Shown one piece after another: positions 7,589 through 14,846 of a stretch of 29,845 nucleotides of DNA. Under the pieces are notes generated by a model. The model did not search any database. It saw nothing but the letters and a program-made list of their open reading frames with translations, and had not been told where the DNA came from. The DNA is taken from contig JAITRI010000039.1 in NCBI GenBank assembly GCA_031288455.1, forward strand, positions 1 to 29,845, in the 5' to 3' direction. The position numbers and the translations under genes were made by a program. This stretch comes from Puniceicoccales bacterium. GTDB taxonomy: Bacteria > Verrucomicrobiota > Verrucomicrobiia > Opitutales > JAIRKQ01. Position 1 is the stretch's first letter. The number at the start of each line of letters is the position of its first letter.

Positions 7589-9076
7589 ATGTTTTCGGCG
7601 TTCATAAATTGTTTCAAAATTCAAGAACTTCGGCAGAAGATTTTTGTGACGATTGCTCTACTATTTGTCGCGCGCGTGGGAGCGAGCATTCCTTTGCCTG
7701 GACTAGATCCATTGCCGCTTAAAAATTTCATGCTGTCAAAAGCCGCAGTATCCGGCGGCCTAGTTGGGCTTTACAACATGTTTACAGGTGGTGCGCTGCT
7801 CAAGGGTGCCGTATTTGGACTTGGCATCATGCCGTACATCAGCGCCTCCATAATAATGCAACTTTTTGGTGCCATAAATCCAGCGCTTGCAAGGATGCAG
7901 CAGGAGGGAGAATCCGGACGCCAGCGTGTCGCGCAGTATACGCGCTATTTGACGGTTGTGATCTGTCTGATTCAGGGATGTTTGCTGGTGATGGCGCTCT
8001 CCAACTATCCGGACAAATTATTTTACGGATTCAACGCGAACCAATTCGGCAGCATAATCATAAAACATGGGGCCGCTTTCCTTGTTACATCGACCGTATT
8101 TCTGACGGCCGGAACGCTTATTTTGGTGTGGATTGGCGAGCAAATTTCACAAATCGGCATAGGAAATGGCGTTTCGCTGCTGATTGCGGCTGGCATATTG
8201 TCGTCAATGCCGACTGCCATCATGCAGGCCATTAAAATGTTCAGCGTGCAAGCGGAAACGACGGCTGTGTTTGGGCTGTGGCATGGACTGCTGATGCTGG
8301 TGTTATTATTTTCGGTGGTGGCGTTTATGGTGGCCGTTACGCAGGCCGATCGGAAAATTCCCGTGCAGTATGTTTCGCGCATCGTTGGCAGAAAAATGTA
8401 CGGCGGACAATCATCATATTTGCCGCTGAAAATAAATTATTCCGGGGTGATGCCAGTAATTTTTGCGAGTGCGATACTGCTGTTTCCTCAGCAAATTTTT
8501 GCCTACATAGGCGCTGCGACCGGAGTAAGATTTTTCCAGCGCGCGTCCATGGTTTTGAGCCACGGATCATCGGTTTACTATGTGCTCTATGGACTGCTTA
8601 TTTTGTGCTTCAGCTATTTTTGGGTTTCGATGATGTTTCGTCCAGTGCAAATCGCGGAGGACCTCAAGAAAAATGGCGGATACATTCCTGGGATTCGCCC
8701 GGGAGATGCAACGGCGAAATTTTTGGATTTTGTCATGACGCGCCTTACGCTGGCCGGGGCCGTATTTTTGACTGCGATAGCGTTGTTTCCGGACTTACTG
8801 TATTTTTCATTTGGTGTTCCCTATTCAATTGCGCTATTTTTTGGTGGCACTGGCACGCTGATTTCCGTCGGCGTTGTGCTGGACACGATGAGGCAGATAG
8901 AGGGATATTTGCTTCAGAAGAATTACGATGGATTTCTTAAAAAAATGAAAACTAGAGCGAATAGCAGAGTTGCGAGGCCGATCGTGCTGTCGGATAGCTT
9001 CAAAAGTTTTCGCGGACTATTTGTGATTTTAGGATTGCTATTTCTGGTTGGCATCGTCATTTGGTTGATCTCGTGA
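7589..9076 (+). CDS. secY: preprotein translocase subunit SecY with an extra C-terminal helix
   Basis: A 495-residue polytopic membrane protein, the central pore of the Sec translocon. Family marks: ELRQKIFVTIALLFVARVGA at TM1, the plug-region sequence with NMFTGGAL, FGLGIMPYISASIIMQLF at TM2, GIGNGVSLLI, and a long cytoplasmic loop with QADRKIPVQY. The usual ten helices end near the YDGFLKK segment (about residue 450). Here another 45 residues follow, containing a further hydrophobic stretch FRGLFVILGLLFLVGIVIWL, so an eleventh helix is predicted. AGGAA precedes the ATG. map starts one base after the stop. Confidence 0.97.
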   Translation: MFSAFINCFKIQELRQKIFVTIALLFVARVGASIPLPGLDPLPLKNFMLSKAAVSGGLVGLYNMFTGGALLKGAVFGLGIMPYISASIIMQLFGAINPALARMQQEGESGRQRVAQYTRYLTVVICLIQGCLLVMALSNYPDKLFYGFNANQFGSIIIKHGAAFLVTSTVFLTAGTLILVWIGEQISQIGIGNGVSLLIAAGILSSMPTAIMQAIKMFSVQAETTAVFGLWHGLLMLVLLFSVVAFMVAVTQADRKIPVQYVSRIVGRKMYGGQSSYLPLKINYSGVMPVIFASAILLFPQQIFAYIGAATGVRFFQRASMVLSHGSSVYYVLYGLLILCFSYFWVSMMFRPVQIAEDLKKNGGYIPGIRPGDATAKFLDFVMTRLTLAGAVFLTAIALFPDLLYFSFGVPYSIALFFGGTGTLISVGVVLDTMRQIEGYLLQKNYDGFLKKMKTRANSRVARPIVLSDSFKSFRGLFVILGLLFLVGIVIWLIS

Positions 9077-9077
9077 A

Positions 9078-9869
9078 ATGTTTGAAAAAAAGTTGCAGAT
9101 GATTCCCATAAAAACAGATGAAGAAATCGTCAAAATGCGCAAAGCTTGCGAGGTTGCCGCCAAGATTTTGGACGGAATGGCAAACTACGCCGCAGCCGGA
9201 GTTAGCACCTATGATTTGGATTGTTTCGGCAGAGATTTGATGATGGAATTTGGGGCGAAGAGCGCGAGTTTTCTATACACCACCGGGGCCAAGCGCCCAT
9301 ATCCGGCATATTTTTGCATATCAATAAATGACGAAGTTGTTCACGGAATTCCGTCGAAGAACGTGATTCTGCGCAATGGCGACATCGTAAGCATAGATGT
9401 TGCCATATTTTACAACGGCTATGTTGGCGATACCACGCGCACGGTGCGCATAGGAAATGTTTCCGATGAGGTCGATCGTTTCATCACTGTGGCGGAAGAA
9501 GCGCTGCTGCTTGGGATCGAGCGTGCCGTTGGTGGGAATAGGGTGGGGGATATTTCAAATGCCATAGAGAAGCACGCGAAAAAACACAAATATGGAATTT
9601 TGCGTGATTTTGTTGGGCATGGTGTCGGCAGAAATATGCACGAGGAGCCGCAGATTCCGAATTATGGACGCTCTGGGACTGGCCCTGTTCTGATGCCTGG
9701 GATGACGCTGGCGATAGAGCCGATGTTTACGCTGGGCAATGAAAAAGTTTTCGTGGCCGACGACGGGTGGACTGTGAAAACGATCGATGGAAAATTAGCT
9801 GTACATTGCGAACACACAATTTTAGTTACAGATACTTTGCCAGAGATCTTGACATTAGTGAAAAAATGA
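9078..9869 (+). CDS. map: methionine aminopeptidase, type I
   Basis: 263 residues, the size of a type Ia enzyme without N-terminal extension. It removes the initiator methionine from new proteins. All five metal ligands are visible: D107 (SIDVAIF), D118 (GDTTRT), H181 (GHGVGR), E214 (AIEPMF) and E245 (CEHTIL); substrate-binding H89 is in VVHG. It begins one base after the secY stop. In many bacteria adk lies between secY and map; here adk is missing, and infA and rpmJ, often next, are also absent. Confidence 0.97.
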   Translation: MFEKKLQMIPIKTDEEIVKMRKACEVAAKILDGMANYAAAGVSTYDLDCFGRDLMMEFGAKSASFLYTTGAKRPYPAYFCISINDEVVHGIPSKNVILRNGDIVSIDVAIFYNGYVGDTTRTVRIGNVSDEVDRFITVAEEALLLGIERAVGGNRVGDISNAIEKHAKKHKYGILRDFVGHGVGRNMHEEPQIPNYGRSGTGPVLMPGMTLAIEPMFTLGNEKVFVADDGWTVKTIDGKLAVHCEHTILVTDTLPEILTLVKK

Positions 9870-9913
9870 TTTTTGCAATTCAAGTAGTATGAAATTTTTA
9901 ATGGTAAATTGCT

Positions 9914-10297
9914 ATGCCGCGCATTTTGGGAGTTGATATACCGGACAACAAAAAGGTTGGATACGCGCTGAGATATATTCAAGGCGTTGGCCCGACAAGG
10001 GCTGCCATGATTCTTGAGGGGACGTGTATCGATCCGAATATGCGTGCGCGTGACCTTAATGAGGAGCACATAAATAAAATTACATCGTTCATAAATTCCG
10101 CCGGATGGAAAATCGAAGGCGATTTGCGCAGAGAGATCGTCGCGAATTTGAAAAGATTGCAGGCGATAAAATGCTATCGCGGGATAAGGCATTATCGCGG
10201 ATTGCCGGTCAGGGGACAGCGGACATCGACGAATGCCAGAACGAGAAAAGGTGCGCGCAAAACGGTTGGGGTTGCCAAAAAAGCGGAAGCAAAGTGA
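9914..10297 (+). CDS. rpsM: 30S ribosomal protein S13
   Basis: 127 residues. Features: PRILGVDIPDNKKVGYALRY, the helix-two-turn-helix GVGPTRAAMIL, GIRHYRGLPVRGQRTSTNAR, and the basic tail TRKGARKT. S13 forms bridges to the 50S subunit and contacts P-site tRNA. It opens the alpha-operon block (rpsM-rpsK-rpsD-rpoA-rplQ), 44 bases after map; the gap is too short for rpmJ or infA. Confidence 0.98.
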   Translation: MPRILGVDIPDNKKVGYALRYIQGVGPTRAAMILEGTCIDPNMRARDLNEEHINKITSFINSAGWKIEGDLRREIVANLKRLQAIKCYRGIRHYRGLPVRGQRTSTNARTRKGARKTVGVAKKAEAK

Positions 10298-10320
10298 TGA
10301 AGGGAGCACAAGTATATTAA

Positions 10321-10806
10321 ATGAGTGATAGCAGCGATGAAAACGTGAAAGTGGTTCCGCCTGGTGGGCAGGCGGAGCGTGCCGATGGTGCCAGTGCAAC
10401 GCCCGGATTGTTCGACGACGCAGTTGACACAACGGTGCGAAAGGCAAAAAAATGTAAAAATGTGACGAGGGGAATTTGTCACATACTGGCGACATTCAAT
10501 AACACGAAGGTGTCATTTTCTGACCCAAATGGCAATGTGATTTCGTGGGCGAGCGCCGGGAAGTGCAATTTCCGCGGCTCAAGGAAGTCGACGGCCTATG
10601 CCGCTCAGATGGTTGTGCAGGATGCCGGGAGGACGGCGATGTCGCACGGCATGAAGGAGGTTACGATAAAGGTGAGTGGACCTGGGATAGGGCGCGATTC
10701 TGCCATAAGGAGCATTCAATCGCTTGGGTTATCGGTTGATGAGATCATCGATGTGACTCCGATCCCGCACAATGGATGCCGTCCGAGGAAGGCTAGGAGA
10801 GCATAG
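10321..10806 (+). CDS. rpsK: 30S ribosomal protein S11 with N-terminal extension
   Basis: 161 residues, about 30 more than the usual 129. The first 35 or so residues are acidic and low in complexity (DSSDENVKVVPPGGQAERAD...), then the S11 core begins at RKAKKCKNVTRGICHILATF. The core is complete, with GKCNFRGSRKSTAYAAQ and the terminal PIPHNGCRPRKARRA. S11 forms part of the mRNA platform near the E site. The ATG at 10321 follows AAGGGAGCACAAGTATATTAA. No start codon inside the extension matches the family start better. Confidence 0.96.
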   Translation: MSDSSDENVKVVPPGGQAERADGASATPGLFDDAVDTTVRKAKKCKNVTRGICHILATFNNTKVSFSDPNGNVISWASAGKCNFRGSRKSTAYAAQMVVQDAGRTAMSHGMKEVTIKVSGPGIGRDSAIRSIQSLGLSVDEIIDVTPIPHNGCRPRKARRA

Positions 10807-10825
10807 TTCGGCAATTAGGATATTT

Positions 10826-11434
10826 ATGGCGAGATACACTGGACCAAGAGCTAGGATCAATCGACGATTTGGGATGTCGGTTTTTATCCCCGGGAATGCG
10901 GAGGAGAGGAAGCCGTATATTCCAGGCATGCACGGCCCACATTTGCGAAGAAAAGTGTCCGACTACTCGATTGGATTTCTTGAGAAGCAGAAGGTGCGAT
11001 ACATGTATGGACTCACGGAAAAGCAATTTAGGATATATTTCGAAGCGGCGAAGCGCAAACGCGGAGTTACTGGCACGACGTTTCTCAGATTGCTTGAGAT
11101 GAGGTTGGACAGCGTCATTTACAATTTCGGCATTGCGCGCAGTCGTGCGTCGGCGAGGCAATTTGTTACACATGGGCACATTCGCGTGGACGGGAAAAGA
11201 GTCAACATTCCCAGTTACATTTGCAGAGCCGGTGAAGTTATTGAGATTGCCGAGAAGTCGTCGTCGCGCCAGATCGTGGTGCGCAACTGCGAAATGAATC
11301 GTGCCCGCAGTGTTCCAGCATGGATGGAATTTAATTCCACTCTGCTGCGCGGTGTGATAAATCGTGAGCCGGAGCGCGATGAAATTTCACAGGACATAAA
11401 TGAACAGCTTATTGTGGAGTTTTATAGTCGTTGA
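10826..11434 (+). CDS. rpsD: 30S ribosomal protein S4
   Basis: 202 residues from the ATG at 10826, giving MARYTGPRARINRRFGM. An earlier in-frame ATG at 10772 overlaps rpsK and is rejected; AGGA sits 6 bases before the chosen start. The C-terminal S4 RNA-binding domain is clear: MRLDSVIYNFGIARSRASAR, then HGHIRVDGKRVNIPSY. No zinc-cysteine cluster is seen at the N-terminus. S4 nucleates 16S rRNA folding. Its place between rpsK and rpoA follows the E. coli-type alpha operon, unlike alphaproteobacteria, where rpsD lies elsewhere. Confidence 0.97.
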   Translation: MARYTGPRARINRRFGMSVFIPGNAEERKPYIPGMHGPHLRRKVSDYSIGFLEKQKVRYMYGLTEKQFRIYFEAAKRKRGVTGTTFLRLLEMRLDSVIYNFGIARSRASARQFVTHGHIRVDGKRVNIPSYICRAGEVIEIAEKSSSRQIVVRNCEMNRARSVPAWMEFNSTLLRGVINREPERDEISQDINEQLIVEFYSR

Positions 11435-11457
11435 TTTAGATATTTTGGAAGATTTTT

Positions 11458-12447
11458 ATGACAAAAATACTGCGTCGATTTGAGTTACCTGACAAATTGC
11501 ATAGGGTTGAGCAGACTGCAACCGACACCTATGCTATGTTTGTGGCTGAGCCGTTTGAGTCTGGATTTGCGCACAGCATCGGCAATGCACTTCGCAGAGT
11601 TTTGCTGAGTTCGATAGAAGGTGCCGCGTTGGTTTCCGTGTCAATAGACGGCGTCAGCCATGAATTCCAGAGTGTTCCAGGAATAAGGGAAGACGTTACC
11701 GACATAATCTTGAATCTGAAAAAGATTCTGTTCAAGAAACAGGACAATGAGCCGATTGATTTGACGATTGATGTGACGCGGGAAGGCCCAGTTACAGCGG
11801 GCGACATAGAGTGTGATGGAAGTTTTGAGATACTGAATCCGGAGCAAATTATCTGCAATTTGGACAAAAATCAAAGATTTAATGCCACGCTCGAATTGCG
11901 TGTTTCCCGCGGATATTTGCTTGGATCGCAGCACGAGCGCCGCGCGGAAATAGGATTGTTGCCGATCGATGCCCTTTTTAGTCCGGTTACCATGGTGAGA
12001 TACTGCGTCGAGGACACGCGCGTTGGACAGATTACGGACTATGACAAGCTGATAATGGAAATTTGGACGGATGGGAGGATCACTCCCGCCGAAGCGCTTA
12101 GGGAATCAGCTGCTGTTTTGAAGCATCATCTGGATATTTTTGATACCATTTCAGCCGGGGACATAAAGTTTGAGGATGCTGAGCGCGAGTCGAGTGATGA
12201 GCAGAACCGACTGCGCAAGCTGCTCAATATGAGCGTCAACGAGATTGAGCTGTCGGTGCGTGCGGCAAACTGTTTAAATAACGCCAACATAATGACCGTT
12301 GGTGAGCTGATTTTAAAAACTGAGGCGGAAATGTTGAAGTACAGAAATTTTGGAAAGAAATCTCTGAATGAGATCAAAGAAAAGCTAGAGGAAATAGGGC
12401 TTTCGCTCGGCATGAAAATAGACGAGAGGTTACTCTGCAGCAGATGA
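11458..12447 (+). CDS. rpoA: DNA-directed RNA polymerase subunit alpha
   Basis: 329 residues, standard length. The N-terminal assembly domain shows FAHSIGNALRRVLLSSIEGA and later the GYLLGSQHE region. The C-terminal domain (from about residue 255) has SVNEIELSVRAANCLNNANI, TVGELI, and YRNFGKKSLNEIKEKL, the helices that contact UP elements and activators. Both domains are intact. GGAAG lies upstream of the ATG at 11458. It stands between rpsD and rplQ as in most bacteria. Confidence 0.98.
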   Translation: MTKILRRFELPDKLHRVEQTATDTYAMFVAEPFESGFAHSIGNALRRVLLSSIEGAALVSVSIDGVSHEFQSVPGIREDVTDIILNLKKILFKKQDNEPIDLTIDVTREGPVTAGDIECDGSFEILNPEQIICNLDKNQRFNATLELRVSRGYLLGSQHERRAEIGLLPIDALFSPVTMVRYCVEDTRVGQITDYDKLIMEIWTDGRITPAEALRESAAVLKHHLDIFDTISAGDIKFEDAERESSDEQNRLRKLLNMSVNEIELSVRAANCLNNANIMTVGELILKTEAEMLKYRNFGKKSLNEIKEKLEEIGLSLGMKIDERLLCSR

Positions 12448-12476
12448 GGAGTTTGTTTTTGTAAGGTTTTAGGGAA

Positions 12477-13085
12477 ATGCGTCACGGAAAACACAGATAT
12501 TCACTCGGCCGCACGAAGGAGCATCGCGAGGCTTTGATGGCAAACTTGGCTTCGGCCTTGTTCAAGCATGGCAAGATTGAAACGACACTTGCGAAGGCGA
12601 AAGCTTTGCGTCCATTTGCGGAAAAAATCATAACGATGGCGAAAAAAGCACACCTATCGAGCGATGCCGCACAAAAACTGCACTACAGGAGGTTGGCTAT
12701 TTCGCGAGTGAAGGATGAGGAAGCCGTGGCGATTTTGTTCAACGAGAGAGCTGTGGAGTTTGCCAAGCGCAATGGCGGCTATGCGCGCATCTATAAACTT
12801 GTGCAGCGCGTTGGGGATGCGGCAAAAATGGCGATAATCGAACTGATTTCAGCCGCCGACGTTGGCTATTCCAAGTCGAAAAAGCGCAGGGCGTCCAAAT
12901 CAAGGAATGTGCAAGCTTCCAGGGCCGCTGCGAAAAGTGGTGCGACTGGAGATGGTGTGCAGTCTGCCGCTGTGCCTGCTGCCTCCAGTAATGAATTCGA
13001 AAATTCTGCCGCCGCTTCAAAGGTTTCCAAAACTAAGAAAACTGCGGCTCCTGCGGAAGGCACGGCGCTAGAAAATAAGCGATAG
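12477..13085 (+). CDS. rplQ: 50S ribosomal protein L17 with long C-terminal extension
   Basis: The L17 domain covers about residues 1-118: MRHGKHRYSLGRTKEHREAL, then HGKIETTLAKAKALRPFAEK, then NGGYARIYKLVQRVGDAAKM. L17 lies at the tunnel exit side of the 50S subunit. A further 84 residues follow, low in complexity and rich in Ala, Ser and Lys, giving 202 in total where 120-130 is usual. The tail has no recognisable fold and is probably disordered. AGGG lies very near the start (AGGGAAATG). The next gene follows after 15 bases. Confidence 0.97.
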   Translation: MRHGKHRYSLGRTKEHREALMANLASALFKHGKIETTLAKAKALRPFAEKIITMAKKAHLSSDAAQKLHYRRLAISRVKDEEAVAILFNERAVEFAKRNGGYARIYKLVQRVGDAAKMAIIELISAADVGYSKSKKRRASKSRNVQASRAAAKSGATGDGVQSAAVPAASSNEFENSAAASKVSKTKKTAAPAEGTALENKR

Positions 13086-13100
13086 CGCGTGAGATTTCCG

Positions 13101-13316
13101 ATGAATTGCTGCGATTTTGCCATTGTATTGACGGGATGTGCGTCCTTCGCGGCGCTGATTGCAGTCGAGGTAGCCGACAGAATCGGCAGCTACGTAATGA
13201 GTGATCGTCGCCTGTTTTGGTGCAAACGCTGCGGTGAGTTCTACATGCGTCAGCCGAATATTGAAATTTGCGAATGTCCGAAGTGCGGAGAAAGGAACAT
13301 AAAATTGAGATTTTAG
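13101..13316 (+). CDS. small membrane-anchored zinc-ribbon protein, function unknown
   Basis: About 71 residues from the ATG at 13101; a GTG at 13089 is an alternative and neither has a clear Shine-Dalgarno. The first 30 residues are hydrophobic (CCDFAIVLTGCASFAALIAV), predicting one membrane helix. Then comes a short zinc-ribbon-like part: FWCKRCGEFY ... CECPKCGERNIKLRF, with CxxC pairs about 20 residues apart. Position directly after rplQ suggests co-transcription with the superoperon. I do not recognise a named family. A role in sensing or binding at the membrane is possible but there is no direct evidence. Confidence 0.72.
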   Translation: MNCCDFAIVLTGCASFAALIAVEVADRIGSYVMSDRRLFWCKRCGEFYMRQPNIEICECPKCGERNIKLRF

Positions 13317-13336
13317 CGTGCAATCGCGATTGCACG
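13317..13336. terminator. perfect 20-bp palindrome just after the superoperon
   Basis: CGTGCAATCGCGATTGCACG is a perfect palindrome beginning one base after the stop codon of the zinc-ribbon gene. As RNA it could fold into a stem at the 3' end of the transcript, but no T-run follows, so it is not a classic intrinsic terminator. A protein-binding site or transcript-end stabiliser is equally possible. Confidence 0.4.
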
Positions 13337-13387
13337 TGCGACGCATAGACGCCGTTGCGATTCGATTTCCTCCGCGCGCACGAGCGG

Positions 13388-13465
13388 AGCGGTCCGCATC
13401 CGCACCCTGCGGATGCGGCGGGTGCAGGGGCTGTGCCCCTGCCCGCCGGAGGCATAAACAAAACG
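13388..13465 (+). repeat. dispersed hairpin repeat, copy 1
   Basis: First of six related units in this window. The unit contains two hairpins: CCGCATCCGC / GCGGATGCGG and GCAGGGGC-TGT-GCCCCTGC, the second flanked by GGCGG / CCGCC arms, and ends CCGCCGGAGGC. This copy is on the + strand, after the ribosomal superoperon. Its size and paired palindromes recall REP/BIME elements, but it matches no named family I know. Confidence 0.85.
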
Positions 13466-13487
13466 GTTGCGAGAGAGGTGATTCCAC

Positions 13488-13570
13488 GCGCGAAGCGGTC
13501 CGCATCCGCGAAGCGGATGCGGCGGGTGCAGGGGCTGTGTCCCTGCCCGCCGGAGGCGTGAATAAAATGG
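13488..13570 (+). repeat. dispersed hairpin repeat, copy 2
   Basis: Second unit, same orientation as copy 1 and about 100 bases after it. Starts GCGCGAAGCGGTCCGCATCC, has a CGCATCCGCGAAGCGGATGCG hairpin core (first 20 bases at 13501-13520) and GCAGGGGCTGTGTCCCTGC, where one arm base has changed C to T. It continues into the 13583-13692 segment, which is an inverted relative of 22030-22136. Confidence 0.85.
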
Positions 13571-13582
13571 TCGCCGCGGAAG

Positions 13583-13692
13583 TTTGAACGAAACGGCCGC
13601 GTTGGAAATTCATGGTCGCGGACTCGTTGGAAGTCGCAGCTGCGGTGCGCCTCCGAAGGCCACAGGGAGGCGCTGCCTTTGGAGGTGCTTGA
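13583..13692 (+). repeat. long repeat segment, inverted relative of 22030-22136
   Basis: The stretch beginning TTTGAACGAAACGGCC and containing GACTCGTTGGAAG, GCAGCTGCG and CTGCCTTTGGA matches the reverse complement of 22030-22136 with scattered differences. Together with copy 2 it forms a mosaic element of about 200 bp shared with the NrdR-downstream region. No coding sense is evident. Confidence 0.75.
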
Positions 13693-13867
13693 CTGTGAGA
13701 GAAGTCACATCTCCTGTGTGCCTATGAAATTCCCGGCATCCGCTTGCTTACATCTTCTTTCTTCAAATTCACGGGACTCCTGTGTGCCTCTGAAATTCTC
13801 GGCGATCGGATGCTTCCATCTTTTAATGGGGACTGAGCCCAGCACATTTCCATCTTTTCCATGGCTT
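13693..13867. other. gene-free stretch with decayed repeat pieces
   Basis: No convincing gene. Two related pieces occur: CTCCTGTGTGCCTATGAAAT and CTCCTGTGTGCCTCTGAAAT about 70 bases apart, each followed by a CGGC..(T)CGG(A)TGC-like string. GATCGGATGCTTCCATCT (13805-13822) is the reverse complement of a string found in both copies of the 457-bp element (near 21721-21736 and 22445-22460). It therefore looks like eroded repeat material between the superoperon and the converging GT9 gene. Confidence 0.6.
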
Positions 13868-14824
13868 TCACCCCATGCCATCGATGAATCCTGAGCACAC
13901 GGCGGATGCCACAGTATCCACAGTCAGAGATGCCAAATCGCCGCCCGGTGCCTGAATCACAAAATTTCTCCAATCTCCAATGGGATATGGTCCGAATTTC
14001 TGCGGATCAGTCGGCCCAAACAGCGCAACCACCGGAATTTTCATCGCCGCTGCCAAATGCATTGGAGCGCTGTCATTTGCGACGGCAACCGAGCAATTCT
14101 GCAGCAACCAAATCATGTCGCCGATGGAAGTTTTCCCGGAGAGATTGTAAAAATTCTTCGGCCGCTCTCCCGTTAAAATTTCATTCTGCGCGACCATCAC
14201 TAGGCGTGCATCCGTGAATTTTCGCGACAATGCCACCGATAATTCATGAAAATATGGCCATATTTTCTCCCGCCGTCTGCTTTCCGGAAAAAGTAAAATC
14301 ACCGGCGTCCCGTCTGCTGAGATGTTTTCACAAAATGTCTCCAGTGCACCGGTGGGCTTGGCGGAAAATTTTACGCATCCGCGCAGTTCCGGCGGCAGCC
14401 CAAATTCCGGCAGAAATTGTAGCAGAATGTCAATGGCGTGCACATGTGGTGCGCGCGGAAGCGAAATCCTCCTGTCGTATGCCAACCACGAAAATTCTCT
14501 GGCGTCACTCCTGCCGATCTTGACGTCGGCGTCGGAAAAGTACGTCATCACACCGCTGCGGGCGAGTCCCTGCATGTCGAGAACATAGTCGTAGTGCCGC
14601 TCCCGTATTTCAGCGATTAATTTGTGAAATTTCCGCAGCCCACTCCCGCGGTGAAAGAGAAGAATTCTGGATGCCAGCGCCGAAAATTTTACCATTTCCG
14701 AAAAACAGTCGCGCACGACCCAATCGATGGATGCGCCTGGCAATCCATCCTTTATGGCCGCTGCCACCTGTAGTCCATGAATTACATCGCCGAGGCTCGA
14801 CGGCTTGATCACCAAAATTTTCAC
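13868..14824 (-). CDS. glycosyltransferase family 9 (heptosyltransferase-like)
   Basis: 318 residues, GT-B fold of the WaaC/WaaF type, which add heptose from ADP-heptose to the inner core of lipopolysaccharide at the inner face of the cytoplasmic membrane. Seen are MKILVIKPSSLGDVIHGLQV at the start, VLDMQGLARSGVMTY, and the C-terminal donor-site signature VANDSAPMHLAAAMKIPVVA followed by LFGPTDPQKFGPY. The start is a GTG at 14822-14824, 22 bases after gpsA, without a clear Shine-Dalgarno. It is last in the rpmI-rplT-rodZ-like-gpsA group. The exact sugar and acceptor cannot be told from sequence. Confidence 0.9.
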   Translation of the reverse strand: MKILVIKPSSLGDVIHGLQVAAAIKDGLPGASIDWVVRDCFSEMVKFSALASRILLFHRGSGLRKFHKLIAEIRERHYDYVLDMQGLARSGVMTYFSDADVKIGRSDAREFSWLAYDRRISLPRAPHVHAIDILLQFLPEFGLPPELRGCVKFSAKPTGALETFCENISADGTPVILLFPESRRREKIWPYFHELSVALSRKFTDARLVMVAQNEILTGERPKNFYNLSGKTSIGDMIWLLQNCSVAVANDSAPMHLAAAMKIPVVALFGPTDPQKFGPYPIGDWRNFVIQAPGGDLASLTVDTVASAVCSGFIDGMG

Positions 14825-14846
14825 GCGGCTATGGGTCGCAATTTAT

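Noticed and set aside
8278..8940. 220-codon frame on the + strand inside secY
   Set aside because: Out-of-frame shadow of secY, with no recognisable content.
13722..13973. 83-codon frame on the - strand running out of the GT9 gene region
   Set aside because: Overlaps the end of GT9 in another frame and eroded repeats; no ribosome binding site or family pattern.
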